Positions 35,060-48,548 of a stretch of DNA of 64,000 bases are shown here, piece after piece. This DNA comes from Acanthopleura granulata (Eukaryota > Mollusca > Polyplacophora > Chitonida > Chitonidae). A program made the translations under genes and the position numbers. The first letter of the stretch is position 1, and each line of letters starts with the position of its first letter. The notes under the pieces were generated by a model. That model did no database searches. It was given only the letters and a program-made list of their open reading frames with translations, and had not been told where the DNA came from. Location: assembly GCA_016165875.1 (NCBI GenBank), contig JABBOT010000002.1:18492120-18556119 (forward strand), read 5' to 3'.

Positions 35060-35240
35060 TTATTTCTTTACTTGATTGGTGTTTTACGCCTTACTCAAGA
35101 ATGTTTCACGCCTACGAGGGCAGCCAACATTATGGTGGTGGGAAACCCGGCAGAACCGGGGAGAACCCATGGTCATCCGCACGTTGCTGGTGGCCTTAGC
35201 ATGGCATGTCAGTTTACCTCGGGGTACTCTTCCTGGAAAT
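35060..35240 (-). mobile_element. AAAT-tailed SINE, partial
   Basis: TGATTGGTGTTTTACGCCTT and AGGGCAGCCAACATTATGGT identify it. The head end is lost. It sits just left of the empty-site repeat. Confidence 0.8.
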
Positions 35241-35267
35241 GCAAAATTAGCAACTTAGCAACCAATC

Positions 35268-35905
35268 AAATGATGACAGTCCTGTAAGTGACAAACACTA
35301 GGGTACGGCAGGGCAATGATGGTTTATATCCAATTGCCCGTGAAGGTGCAACTTCCCAGGGCGGGCGGATTGACGGATTAATTTCCTGATGCTGAGCTGG
35401 CGATGTATGTTTTAGTCCTCGGGAATACACACAAAGTTACTTTCAGGATAAACTAAGATGAAATGAGCGTAGTCGCACAAAGAGACCGTGAGCAATACAA
35501 GTTCCAAAATAACGTCTCAGAAAATAACATGTGGCGAAACACAGGTTCCAACACTGCTAAGTACAGTAAAATGGAGAACAGAATGACAAAATTGTCGAAT
35601 TTCGTGAAAGCCGCTCCAATCCCATCAAAATTCTCAAGTGGAAGTGAATGTGACTGCTTTCAAGTGGACTTAAGTAACAAAGTGTGAAACGTCTAACATC
35701 GTCGCCCATATTTATACGATAAGGTTAAGAAAATTCTGGATGGTTTGATCGTCAACATGTATAGAACACGGGTACATCTTTCCAGAATGTACGCTCTATG
35801 TACAATTACACGAAACTCATAAACACAGAAGCCTCGAGAACGCGCAACTGAATTACAGTGTGTGCTATAAGGTACACGAAGGAAAAAATCTAGGTGAGAA
35901 ACTGC
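35268..35905 (+). repeat. Diverged copy of the Harbinger-hosting repeat without the transposon
   Basis: Its left part (to about 35487) aligns with 742-962 and its right part (from about 35488) with 4192-4590. The two parts are contiguous here. At the junction CACAAAGAGACCGTGAGCAA replaces the 3.2-kb element. Short open frames are not conserved between copies. Confidence 0.75.
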
Positions 35906-36585
35906 CCTGGTTGGCGGAAAGAAAAATATCATACAATATCATAAGGACGGGGCTCAGTTTTATCGTTTGGGTGGAAGGGATTCCTAGATCAACCATTTGC
36001 ACAGAGACAAGCTGCCAAGATCCAACACGGACTCAATACTACACTCCATAACCCAGGTGTCTATCAAACCTCCGCCGTTATCAAAAGGCAGACGTGACAT
36101 AAGACCCAACTGTTTCAACAGTTATCCTTTCCAGCACACTTGTAAGTCTTTTGGGACTAAGATAATTCCTTCATAACAGGCTGTTACATATACAAATTAA
36201 ATTGGCCATAGTTTATGTGTATTCTATCAGCATTTCCCATTGGAAAAAAGTAGTGTAATTGTCGTTATCCTTCCTCTGTTTGAAGTCATGATACATCAAA
36301 ATCATTCAGAACTGCAAATCAGTATTCTGAGGACGACGTTAATCACAAATCGAACGGTAAATGCATAAACTGGAAATCCGTCAAATACATATCCCCTGCC
36401 ACGCGTTTCCATGCGATCAACGGTCACCAGTTAGCAGCTTACGTGTTTGTAACACGACCCTAGAGACAAACAAAGGAATAATAATAATTAATAACTCTTT
36501 GAACTTCATGTGTACTCGTTATCAGGGCATCCCTCTGTAAATGTAGGAAGTGAAACGTTTTAGAACTGCCAACATTTCACAACCC
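35906..36585. other. No gene recognised
   Basis: Nothing supportable. Confidence 0.4.
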
Positions 36586-36589
36586 TTTA

Positions 36590-36830
36590 AAAGGAAAGAC
36601 AACACTACGCAAAATGTATATATGTATCGATAAAGAATCCCATCCAAAGTTCAAAAAACGTCACGTTTTCTTTCTGTGATGTAGGATAAACGACATATCG
36701 CAGTTTAAAGTAAGCAAAAACGGACACGTTAAAATACAGCGGGCGACCAGGCTCTGGATTATAGTCAATCTAGAACGAAATATTTCTACCCTCGCAGGGG
36801 ACATCTGTTTCCGCCCTGACATCACCCGTC
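36590..36830 (+). repeat. MITE-like dispersed repeat
   Basis: It contains GACAACACTACGCAAAATGT, ATATATGTATCGATAAAGAA, a CATATCGCAGTTTAAAGTAA block and ATATTTCTACCCTCGC. The same blocks appear in reverse at 46965-47165, and the last block also at 39835-39900. Terminal repeats could not be defined. Confidence 0.6.
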
Positions 36831-39830
36831 CCTAATTCAAAATTTTGCAATGAAAAGGTAGTGCTAAATCAGCTGTTGTGTCTAATTACGAGACAATTCT
36901 GATATACTTAAAAGGTATTTTCAACGAGAAATCACCCAAGGTTTCAATCTGGAAGCCACGATGCGTGGCCTTCGCTTGTAATAATGAGGGGCCATACATC
37001 GCACGACTAAGGAATGCCTCACCTCAAATAATGAAGAGCGTATGGTGTAGATGAGACGATATCCTGTATCGCGCTTCTCTAAAATGGCGTATCCAATGAC
37101 CTTCCAATGAATTCCACACTAAAAGTCAATTTATAAAGTTACCAAGCCCGTCATAAAAAACTGCCTATGTGCGTTTGAGTATGTATGAACGCCTCTTTTG
37201 AAAAAAGCTATATTAGATAGCTATTTTATATAATTATAGTGTTATTTTTCGTTGCCTTTAAATTTAACTTCAACCGATCGAAACATCTATAAAAAAAAAA
37301 CAACTGCATGTGGCTATGGTGGAATCCGCTATTTATTCGTCTTTTCTAATCTCATATTCGAAGAACGTTTTGCTTTCATATATATGCTGTTGGACTGTAA
37401 AGTAAATAGCTGGAAGGGCCCAGTCACATTTACATCCACCATAATGCTCGCCGCCGTTGTATAAGTGCAGTAAGAATACGACATAAATAAAAAAACGATC
37501 AGATACATCAAATCATATGGGGTTGATGTACGGTTGTCATCTTTGCATAAACCATTCGGGAACTATTTAGAAAGGTCGTGTTTTGATTCCATGGTGACAT
37601 ATTCTGATAATTGCATCGATTTTCCCTTTATTACACATTCCGAATTGAGCGACGCTTTTGTTAAGCAACAACTGGGGCGGACGTGCCAGACACTCCATGG
37701 CTCCGACTAAGACTGCATCCAATTATACACCGGTTAGCACTGATTGTGAAAATTGCCTTGTGTGAATCTTCTTTCTGTAATGTGCTTTGGCGAAGTCATA
37801 TCCTATATGTTTTAACAACTGTCTTTTGCACAAATACTTAGGTTACAACTCTAGTGGAGCTGAAAATATCATGTAATTTTATCCCAAACCAGATGTAGTC
37901 TGCCATTTATTGTCGCCAATAGTCGGTTTTGCCCTGTAAGCCTTACGGTTTTATGTAGCAAGCGTATTTCCTGACGATAAGCTTTGTCGCAACACGTTTC
38001 TGATTCGCCATGAAACATATGTTACCCTCATTTAAATAGTTTTGTCAAGTTTAATTTTATCCGCATATTTACGTCAGTTTACAAACAGTTGCCACTTTTT
38101 TAACTGGTCACACGAATTATATCCTCAGTGATGTATCAGCCATCCGCTTCAACAGGCGCTTCATGACGTATTGTTGTCGTAGGCAGGGCATAACACCTTT
38201 GCCCTGTTTCTATTTTTGAAAAAGCAAATAAATTTGCCAAGTGTACATTTCTTGGGAACCCCAGAGTATCTGAGTGGAATGTCTTTCTCTAAAGGAGCGT
38301 TAATAGCTATACATTTTGGAGGGAATAGATCACTAGGTATTATGAAGGATCAATGTTATGGAGGTAACGAATACTTTTTTTTGGCAAAACTACGAGGAAT
38401 GGCAGAGCTTCTGCAATTTTGAATTTCGTAACGGCAAAAGCCGTGGAATTAACACTGAACACATGTATCACTTTACACCAGTTCCCCCATATTTGGAAAG
38501 CTTTGAATGGAACAAGGATATATTCGACTGATATCCGTTTTCTATTACCGGGTTACTAAACTAAAGAGAAACGACGAGACACGTAATCATTCATTGTTAA
38601 TTATCATTCAGAGCACACGTCTGTGCCTTGGAGAAGCACTTTTTTCTCCACAATTTTAGTGAGTATTTGTTAACTCATACACCTTTGATTTAACAGCTTA
38701 AGATTTAAATGTTCAAACAATATTAAACCTAAATATACTGACAACGAAAGAAAGGCCTTTACGGCTTACGGGCATCACTTTTATGATGAACAATTTTTTG
38801 GACGGAGTCATATAGTTATCAACAGGATACATTATTGGGTGAGATTTGGGGGCCCTTCTAGTCTATCCGGAAGGTTTTCCCAGAATTATGTTATTATATA
38901 GTGGGTTGTGAAATCCGTTTCTGAATTTTGTTTTACAAAATTCATTTATCCACTTTAACAAACTACTAAAAATATTCCTGAGCAATTCTAATAAGAATTC
39001 TGTTAATCCCTTAATCTGAATATAATTCAATTTTAGATTACAGAGCTACATTTAATGACTGGAAAAATCATTAACGTTATCATTATACTGCCTTTTATGG
39101 CTTGTGGTTCCGAGCTGTGACAACGATCGGTGACAAACACAGAGCTATTCCCCCGATTCGGCTAAATCACATTACTATCTGCCTATCTGAGCCTCCGGAT
39201 CCGTTATTCCAAACACCTAATGTTACGTAACACCATCTTGTGATAGCTTATTTCCATCTCCAGGCATGCAGTACATTAAAACCGTTTGTTTTTCTCTTCT
39301 GGTTATTAAAGGGAGAGACAGATTTGTCAACCACTGGGCTAGCTTTACTAGTGAAGCTGACACCAGAATTAACAGTAATACTTAAAGAAAAGACAACTAA
39401 AAATATAATCAGAGGTATTTCAGAAGAGGGGCCCATACAAACCTGAGCGGGCATAGACATTTCTATGACGTGCCTGGTAGCTCTATAAATCCCGTTTTGT
39501 TCTGTAATTCTGATGAGGCAGGGATATCCCATTTTAGAGAAACCGGAAACACAATGTCGCTTCATCGGTACACTAAGCTCCTCATTTTTAGAGGGCAGAC
39601 TCGCCATTGTCGTGCGAAGTACGGTTGCCCTTATTATTACAACCGAAGGCCACAGTTCGTGGCCTCCTGGTTGAGACCTCAAGAAGAAAGACCCAGGAAG
39701 TTTTCCACAGACATTTTCAAGTTGGAAATGGGTTTAAAATAGATCAGAATTGTGTCGTAATCAGAAGAAAAACAGCTTATTTGAGCTACTTCTACATGAC
39801 AAAGTTTTGAACTAGGAACGGGTGACTTCA
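36831..39830. other. No gene recognised apart from one SINE fragment
   Basis: The longest open frame (144 codons, minus strand, 39248-39682) has no family features and overlaps open frames on the other strand. Confidence 0.4.
37432..37500 (+). mobile_element. AAAT-tailed SINE, 3' fragment
   Basis: ATCCACCATAATGCTCGCCG, TTGTATAAGTGCAGTAAGAA and an A-rich end match the 3' part of the family. Confidence 0.6.
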
Positions 39831-39834
39831 ACGG

Positions 39835-39900
39835 GGAATCAGATGCCCTCTGCAGTGGTAGAAATATCTCGCCCTTGATTGGTAAGAATTGAAGGCATCT
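39835..39900 (-). repeat. Fragment of the MITE-like repeat
   Basis: CAGTGGTAGAAATATCTCGC matches the end block of 46965-47165. It lies at the left edge of tandem unit A. Confidence 0.45.
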
Positions 39901-42900
39901 TTTCAGCTTCATGTTCCGGTGAACACGTTGGATAAATTCGTGGAGGCTTTATGAATACAAGCAGGAAATTGGGGTCAATCCGAGTGAAGCAACCCTTTAC
40001 GTTTTGTTTGTCCATAGAAACCAACAAAATAAAATCGTATGAAACATAATGTTTTACAGCGGAAAATCACAAATCTGCTGAACCTACTGTTTCTTGCCAC
40101 CAGTCAGTGTGGAAAAGTAGTGTACGCCACATCAGTGCATCGTTAGATTAGTTGAATCATTTCCGTTCGGCTGACACTGGACAGGTATCATTTATATAGG
40201 CAAGATGCATGCGTCTGCTCACAATACAACATTATCTTCATGCTGCAAGGTACACAGCATAAAGTGTCGCAGTCTGAATAAGGACAAATAAATTGCATTA
40301 TCAGAAGCACTTATTCAGTTCATATTATTTATCTTGCCCTGGGGGATACATTTTAGCGTGGACAATATCGGCTCTTGGTTTACCCCCATTTGTGCTTATC
40401 CACGGCGCCTTGAAACGCCATGACTGTTCCATCCGTGTATCAACATGGAAAGTAAATACACCAATATCGAAGGGTAATTTATCAGACTGAATGCACGGAA
40501 TTTCAATAGGAATGGATATCAACAAAGAAGACAAATGTCTATCGAGCAAGCTTGAAATACTTACAATAGTCTCCGTGTAAAATATCTCATCTATGTCTAG
40601 CCTTTCATCCCGCCTGGGTAGATTTTACAACATAACTCCAACAGACCAAACAATTATGGCTTAACGGTACATCGAAATTTATCACGCATGTCATGGCAAA
40701 ATAAAACTGGACTATTTGCAAATGTTTGCATCGAGTTGGTTTATAATTTACGTTTAGTGAACATGTAATTGTACAGTAACAATGTACAAAACGAACAAAG
40801 GAAAAACTCGGGCTTTCTGCAATAATGCAATCACCCTGTACATCCCTTGTCGTGGCATCCAAAGCATTTTTCAAAACGAAACCCTGATAATATTCTTGAG
40901 AGGTTCCGACATTTGTACATTACATTTGTGTTGACACAAAAACCTCTGTCTGTCTCAATCTAGGCTAAGCATAAATTTGTTAAATTCTCGAAGTGTTCCG
41001 GATCCAGAAATTTTTAAACCCACGAGATGCATGTGCAGGGCAACATCTGCTTCTCTGTAGTGCATAAATTTGTACATTTGCATGTAGCGATGCCCTCTGG
41101 ATTTATTAAAGCATGAACAGTTAATGCTATTGACTTTGTCTGAAATCTATTCCAAACACGTATATGTACATGTAGATTTGTTGTTTATCTAAAGCAATGC
41201 TAACATTCTATCGCCAATGATTTGAACTTCTTGTTCCAATGCTCTAAAGATTTGAATGAAATTTAAGTCACATAAAAAATATAAAACTGAAGCATTGGAT
41301 ATAGTTTCGAAATTTGTCTCAGAATTGTGACCAAGGTTTTTTCATATTTTTCTTACGAAGACAGACATTAAAGGTTATCGGCGTGCATTTAGACACACAA
41401 CAGGGAAATTAGTCTAACAATTTACATAATCACAATTCTCTTCATAAAAGATGGCCGGTAAATGTAACATAGAACTCTACTGCAGAAAAGGATTTTGGTC
41501 CGAAGAGTATAACGCAAAGAATGATTTAAAATGACAAGGTAAAAAAAATCTTTTATATACAAGAAAGTGTTCCACACCAATGTCTGATGCCCATAGTGTT
41601 GTTTTTCTCTATTGTTGAGATAAGTGAATAATAAAAGCTGGCACAGCCTTTGAAAAAAGGAGTCCTCATCAGTGTCTATAACAGAATATTGTGCCTAAAG
41701 GACGTTTTGTAGTTTCTGTATATTTGAATACATTTAGGACGCTGGAGCAATACAAGTTATCATTGTAGAAAAGCAATCAACGCTACAAGCCCTTTTATAA
41801 AATTGGCAATAAAACTTACCATTGTGAAAAATCAATCAACCCTTCCCCCGTTGATCCTTAACATTTACCACTGCCTAAACTTCCATTCGCATTCCTCCAT
41901 TACACCCATCCACCCATAGCTTACAACATGAATTTACAGAGTGTAATAGGTCATTTAACACTTCATGCTAACCTAACTCTTAAAGAGATTAGTTTTTTTC
42001 TTTCTTTTTGCTTGTAATGATGACTGAGTTTGGGATTGTGCACTCTTAATGTGAAGAAATAAACACACGGTTCATGATAGACATTACCAGGAACAGCCTA
42101 GCAGTTGAGAAAATTTGCGGCAATATTCTGCGAAAATCACCGGGTGTTTTTATTGGACATGTACAGTGAGGTGAAAGAAGTAAAAATGGCAGTACACGTT
42201 TTTACAACCCCACCAACGACGTAATGTTCTCATTTTCATCCCAGAGGTCCTGATCTGAATGACTTGCGTGGATAGCTGCTATCGACAGCGAGTTAACGTG
42301 ACTTCGCAGCAGATCCGTTGCAATTATGCAAATTCTTATCTAACCCGTTCAGCTGATAACTTTTCTGGCGCGTGGTGGTGACAGCGTAATGAGTCTTCTG
42401 TACCCCTTCAGCGGCAGGATCAATTGATACGCCTTATCGTCTGGGCAATTACAGGTTGTTATCCGACACAAATCTGCCTTTCTCTTGTCGTTTTTTCTTT
42501 GGGGGGGGGGCGAGGGGCTATATTATGGCGTTCTCCAGTTCATTCTTTGAATAGATAGTTGCGAGTTACAAGTGTTGCGAGTACAATATCAGAAAGTAGT
42601 ATGGAATACAGTATCTAGTATTCAGTATTTTTTGTTTTTATTTCAAACACAGCTATAATTAATGCACATGCGCTCACATAAACTGCAACATTATTACAGA
42701 ACACGTATCCCGTTATACGTGTATCCCACCACAGCGGTAGCAAAGAATGGGATGGAAGACAAACAGGTTATGGGTCAAATATTGACATCGGATATTGGAT
42801 TTAACCTAACTTTTCGTTATGAATGTCTGGAAAAGAATTTAAGCGGGAAAGGTGTTATATACAGTTTAGTTGTTCGGTGTAATTTGACTTCATGCTTATT

Positions 42901-45900
42901 CTGCATTATGTCTTCCATTTCAAATCGAATTTACAGTACATATGCGTGGTCCTTGTTCGGATATTTCTTTCTATCAAATGTCATCTAACTGCACATTTTG
43001 CATCTGGCTGCTTTTTGTTCAATATGTGTTTCAACCTGTATTCTTGAGAATATTCTTTTTAATGAAGTTACATTGAACATATCTTCTATAGTCGGGAAAC
43101 AAATGGATTTGGTTAGGTACAACAGGCTGTGATTATATATACTGGTGTTGTCGCGTGTGACAGACAGGTTATCTCTTGGCATCATCATTACTAAGTCGCG
43201 TCTCTCTCAAAGGACAGAACAAAGATGAAATCCCTTTGATACCCCGTGGTTTAGTCGATTTTTTGATCGATGGCAAAGCAAGGACGGAACAGAAAGACTG
43301 TGGCAAATGAACCGAACTTAATGCCGCTTGACCATCACAAGCCTACTCATGGATCCAGGAGATTTTTATTAGTGGCATTTTACTCCATGTCATGGCGATG
43401 CTTCCCCCTACACCTTCATGTCTTACACATCAAATGACCGCGTCTGTGAACAGCTGGTAATGACGGGTGCCAAACGGTGGAGTGGCTGTTACTAAAAGAA
43501 CCAAAGCTGTAGGCATCGTGAACTATCAGAAAGGTTACAAGCAAACAAGAGTATAACATGAACAGTAGAGGTATAGCCCTCCCCCCACCCACACCACACC
43601 AAATAAACACACCACACACACTAATTTTCAACAGAGAGTCTTCATACCCATGAGCCATTGTCCGATTCTCCCAAGGCGTACGTGGATGGATTTTCCATTT
43701 TAAAATGGATTTTCCTGGGACATATCAGTAAAATATCCAGTGAGACTATTTTCGTAAACAACTGACATTCAGCGAAATGGCTTGAACAAATGATGTTTAT
43801 CTAGATTTATTGTAGCTTTTTTTCAGCTACCATGTCGATTACATATCCAGTTCTACTGTAACTCTGAAGTGAATCATGGCGGGAATTACACACAACTTTC
43901 CGAAAAATTTTTACCGTTTCACGGACCATTCTAACAGCAAAGCTAACAATGGACACTGCCCTCGTGATTCTAGTTGTTGCTAATAAGTTCCCAAAATAGT
44001 TACATTTGGAATTTAACAAGTAGTTTGGGGTGACGAGACCAAAGGCTAGTGTCGTACAGGATAACAATCAGAGGACTGGCGAAAATGCATGGATTTGGGT
44101 ACCGCTGCCGTCTATGATCACCATCATACGGTTTGCAAATAATTGTCCAGCTTTGCAAAACGAACAAGTGGTGGCAAAGGATATGAAACGCCCAGAATGT
44201 GCTTTTCATCACATGGGTGATGAATTCACAAATGCACATGCAAGTGTGGCGTTAGGCCATACTGGGACTTTAGAGCTGTGCAAAAGGCATTTGTGGTACA
44301 GAAGATTTCACTGGAATAAATGATAGCCTGAGAGAAAAATCATGAAGCTGTCTTCTTTCACCGAGTTCAAGAACATTTGAATGTTCAACGGCCTTGTTAA
44401 TAAGCATCGATAAACATCTAACATAAAATGCATAACATACACAACATACTAATGAATAATATTCTAGTAAATGTGGTAGTACAGTTGTCAGACTTTAGTC
44501 TGGGGTGGTAAAACATCCAAGTATTTGCAATAATCATTAGTCAACTTTTACTGATAACCCTGTAGAAAAGAGGGCCAGGTTTCATTACATAACCCTGATA
44601 CCTAACACCGTTATTTGACGTATGCTCGTTATTTAATCTAGCAATGAAAAACAAAAAACAAATTACCACCAATTAATATTTTGTGGTGTAAAAGGCATCT
44701 CTGAGAAAAAGTAGAAATTTTAGAACAAGGAGCTGCAGGCCTCCGAGCTTAAAAATTTCAACTCATGCACACTCAATGGGCTGGTTAGACAAGGAAAGAG
44801 CATTCCTGATCTATGCGATTTTGTAGTCAGACGACAGGAGAAAGGAGCAAAGGCAACACCACTTAAGAAACTTTCTACCCCTCCCCCCCCCCTTCGCTAC
44901 ACTCACTTGTTCGCGGGAAACATCTGGGAATAAACAACTTTCAATTCGAAGCAGAAGCATCTTCGCATGTTTTTTGTTCACTTGTTTCCTGATATCATCT
45001 TATTATTTTTTCTATAAATTTGTCTATATTTGCCATGATGTTTTTTTGTTTATTTGTATGGTGGTATTGTTGCTTGTCTTTATGAATTTGGACCATGATT
45101 GAGATGAACACCTGTAAGAATCCCGTCTAACCAACCTCCTCCCCCTCTCCCGCTACTTCATGACTTTGCACATGTTGTGATGCAAGACGTGGCGCGAGGA
45201 TGTTCCTATGTCAATGAAATAAGGCGCGTTGATAAATAAGACAAAAGTGCATTCTTAAGGGAAAAATCTTCACTTAAATTGACAAGTTTAAATCTGTAAG
45301 CCTTTACCAGCTAGGTTAAGTGTTCCCATTCGCACGATGAACCCAAAAGCTTACATTTTTGGTCTGCGTGGTATTTTACGTAGTGTTTACTCTGACACTT
45401 AGGCGCGTCGGGTCATTCTCTCTGGTACACAATATCAGTTCTGTTAATGGTAGCACTCTCCAACCTACGTATATATCTTAAAGGAAACTCATGTAATTCC
45501 AAGCTTTATTTAATTCAGTAATAGCAAATCCAATACGTTTAGCTGGTAGCGAATGTGTACGACAAACAAATACATGTAGGTGTGTTATAGGTTTACAAAT
45601 CCTTGATCTTGTGATGACAAACAGTTGTAGATGCTTTGTCATGATAACTTTGCACAAACAGCTTGATAAATCAACTGGGGCACCCTTTCTACCCACAGTT
45701 CTCTGAAACGCATTTCCTATGTTACATATAGTCTTACCCTCAGGGTTGTAAATCCTACGCTCATGGTACTACGCAATACTTGATTCCATTGTCATCTTTG
45801 CCCGCGAGAGCCACAGACTGCTTTTATCTGAGCTACGAAGTGGATTGATTAAAAAAGTCATAACAAAACTATCGACTGTCTTGCGCGTCATTTACGTTGG

Positions 45901-46935
45901 AAACTTGTCAGTACAAAAGGGTAACTTACTGCCTCTATATTTTTAGCACCAGTCGCCAAGGACGTGATCATCAAAACGTGCCGAGCTAATTAAAGTAAAA
46001 TTAACATAAACATATTCGAGTGAATTCTAGGGATCCATGGAGAACATGATATAATTTAAGCCCCAGTAGATTGATTGGATGAAATTGTCCATGGTTTCAT
46101 AATCTGCTCTAAATTCTGGATATCTGGATTAGTCCCATTTTCCATATGTCACACTGGCCAAAACAGAAAGCCTTTTCCCCGCCGGCTGATTATGGCTGGT
46201 TCTAAAGAGCGACACGAAGCTGTAATTGTAAGGAGCAAAGCCGCCTGCTTTGTGATACTGGGAAAACGATAGCATTGCTACCTGGCAGACAAAGGAATCA
46301 ATTGCTTGAGAAATCAATGACTTTTGTCACGGATCTCATCAACAATCCATGCGGGAGCAATTCCCTTGGCAGCCTTATGTATAGACGCCAAGGAGATTGG
46401 TGTTCAATGTGATTTTACGTAACTCAACAAAATTAGGGTTCATCAGGTTTCTGATGTGACATTTCTGATGTGACATCTGTTGGCGAATCATGTTGCAGAC
46501 CAACATTCACCCTCTTTGAAAAAAACAATCCTTTCGGGTTTGTATGATTCTTCAGTCATAACTCACTTCTGTGACACACATATGGTTTAGTTAGAGCGGT
46601 CATTATATGAGCCACTGTTCATCTTCTTAATTTTTGCGAATTAGTTTTAAAGCAGTGGAACCTTTATTACGTTTATACAGACACACTACTGATACTTTTT
46701 AATAGAGCCGTTCCTAGTTGTGGGTGTGACAGAATACTTAGCACCTGTGTATACAGCAGATCTGAAATGGTTTCAACAAAAGTGCAATGTAATGCCTTAT
46801 TATTATCCAGAAATTACTGGAAGTGGGCGACACAAAGCAACATTTGACATTCCTGGACAATGTAAAGTGTAAAATGTGTGATCTTACACTTTATAAAGAT
46901 TCGGGAAGCTATAAGAAGAGACACTACTTCTATAT
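39840..46935 (+). repeat. Old tandem duplication, unit A
   Basis: It aligns collinearly with 46965-53445. Paired landmarks (A / B): 40290-40610 / 47990-48290 (CTATCGAGCAAGC), 42780-42960 / 48840-48965, 43130-43535 / 49175-49520, 43860-44280 / 49540-50295, 44350-44780 / 50605-51060, 45590-46160 / 51845-52415, 46185-46480 / 52450-52700, 46860-46925 / 53385-53440. By eye, identity is far below that of the 8-kb unit. About 2 kb (40620-42780) has no partner in B. No gene is recognised in it. Confidence 0.75.
46030..46420 (-). other. Conserved island of unit A (pairs with 52280-52690)
   Basis: This is among the best conserved stretches between the units. On the minus strand A reads SRYPEFRADYETMDNFIQS, interrupted by stops and a one-base loss next to its ATG. 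B has the same passage open (52204-52401). A decayed exon or another constrained element is possible. Confidence 0.35.
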
Positions 46936-46964
46936 GGCGAAATGCTGAACTAAGCACTGCTGCC

Positions 46965-47165
46965 CTCACAGTGAAAACAGATGTATTCTCGGGTGGTAGA
47001 AATATCTCTCTCTTTATTTCTTAAAATCAAAAGCGTGGCCATCGTTAGATTTTCCTCACGTGGGTGTTTTCGTTTACTTTCAACTGTGATATCTCGGTTA
47101 TATATCTTTATATATATATTCTTTATCGATACATATATACATTTGATCTAGTGTTGTCTTTTTTT
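46965..47165 (-). repeat. MITE-like dispersed repeat (inverted relative to 36590-36830)
   Basis: Reverse complement of the same blocks: GGTAGAAATATCTCTC, CAACTGTGATATCTCGG, TTCTTTATCGATACATATAT and AGTGTTGTC. It lies at the boundary of units A and B. Confidence 0.6.
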
Positions 47166-48317
47166 TAACCTTCTTTTCCCAGCTACACACTGTTCAACAG
47201 TTCGCCATTTTAACGTCTTTTGTTGAAAAATGAGCTTTTTATTTGACAAAATGTGAGCCACCAATGCAAATATGAGAAAAGGTTTCCCGCAACTTACCTA
47301 CAAATTTACGCACTATGTTGGTGAAAAACATGCGCTAAATACACCAGTTGGCAATAAAAAAAATCTATAGTACGTTGACTCAAACTGAACGGTCACCTAT
47401 CAAACGAGCCAGGTGAAAAGAGCGGGGCGGGGGGGGGGGCTCAACGAGACATTTTTCTCTATGAACGTGTCTTGAGCAAAGAATGTTGTTTTCGATTCAG
47501 TAAGAAATTTGCATTAAAGTTAATAAATCTCAGACACATATATTGAGCTGGTCTATCACGAATTGTATGAATGTATCATCATTTAGTCTAATTCTGCTGT
47601 TTCAGACTTAGCTTGAATACCTGGCCCATTTCTGAGAAATATACACCATACCTGCAGCTGAAGAATGCTGCAGAAAGAAATATGTTCCACAAGTAGATAT
47701 TTACGCTAAAATATGTCTCAAGACCATTTACTTGACACATTACGATATGGTGTAAAAACAATTGATCGAATGTGTTTTACGTCATACTGTTGCATTTCAT
47801 AAATACTTTAAATGCTTTCGGACCTTGCCTTGCGTGAGAGTTACTGTGACTTCCACAGAGTGTCAAAATTAGAAAGAAGCTTTCATCATCATTTGACGAG
47901 GTATAGTGCATGGAAACAAAACAAAAACTAAACAGCATTGTCTTCATACTTCCAGCTATGCATCGTAATATCTTGCAGTGTGGATGAGGACAAACAAATT
48001 TTATTATCAAATTTTTCAGAGGGATTAAACAATTCTTCGTTATTTACATTTGTACTTATCCACCATTCAGGTGAAAGGCCATGACTATTCCATCCGGATG
48101 ACGGCATAATAAATCAGCATAATGAATCAATGAGCGTAATTAATCAGAACGGAGGTCGGGAAATTCATTAGGAGTTTAATCAACAGAGCAAACTGCTGTC
48201 TATCGAGCAAGCATGAACTATTTACAATAGTATGTGTGTAAAATATTTCTCTCCATGTGTAGTCTTTCCCGCCGGGGTGGATTTTTACTTCAGCAAACCG
48301 AAGGATTGTGACTTAAA

Positions 48318-48548
48318 GCCGCATTTTGGCCAGCAATGAGCCCCGACTTCAACCCTCAGGAACGTGTCTGGGACATGATTGGCCGTCGTGTTCAAGCAAA
48401 GTGTCAACATGTACATGATCTGGCCCAACTGGAAGCTGCCTTGCACGAAGGAATGGCAGAGATTTCCCCTTCAGAGTATCAAGAGGCTGGCAAGTGTTAT
48501 AAGGAGAAGGCCCAGGTTGTCATCCAGGAAAACGGCAGACAATCCTGA
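48318..48548 (+). pseudogene. Tc1/mariner transposase, C-terminal remnant
   Basis: It reads WPAMSPDFNPQERVWDMIGR and VQAKCQHVHDLAQLEAALHE, then in a shifted frame FPLQSIKRLASVIRRR, then QVVIQENGRQS. SPDxNPxExxWD is the hallmark around the third catalytic acidic residue of Tc1-type DDE transposases. Only about the last 75 residues remain, with frameshifts. The helix-turn-helix and the first two catalytic residues are missing, and no terminal repeats were found. Confidence 0.85.

Noticed and set aside
39248..39682. 144-codon open frame on the minus strand
   Set aside because: No family motif, overlapped by open frames on the plus strand, no splice or start context, and a length possible by chance in 64 kb.
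42500..42512. G- and C-runs (also near 44882, 47427 and 54367) as quadruplex elements
   Set aside because: Single homopolymer tracts without the spaced pattern needed; length in assemblies is also unreliable.
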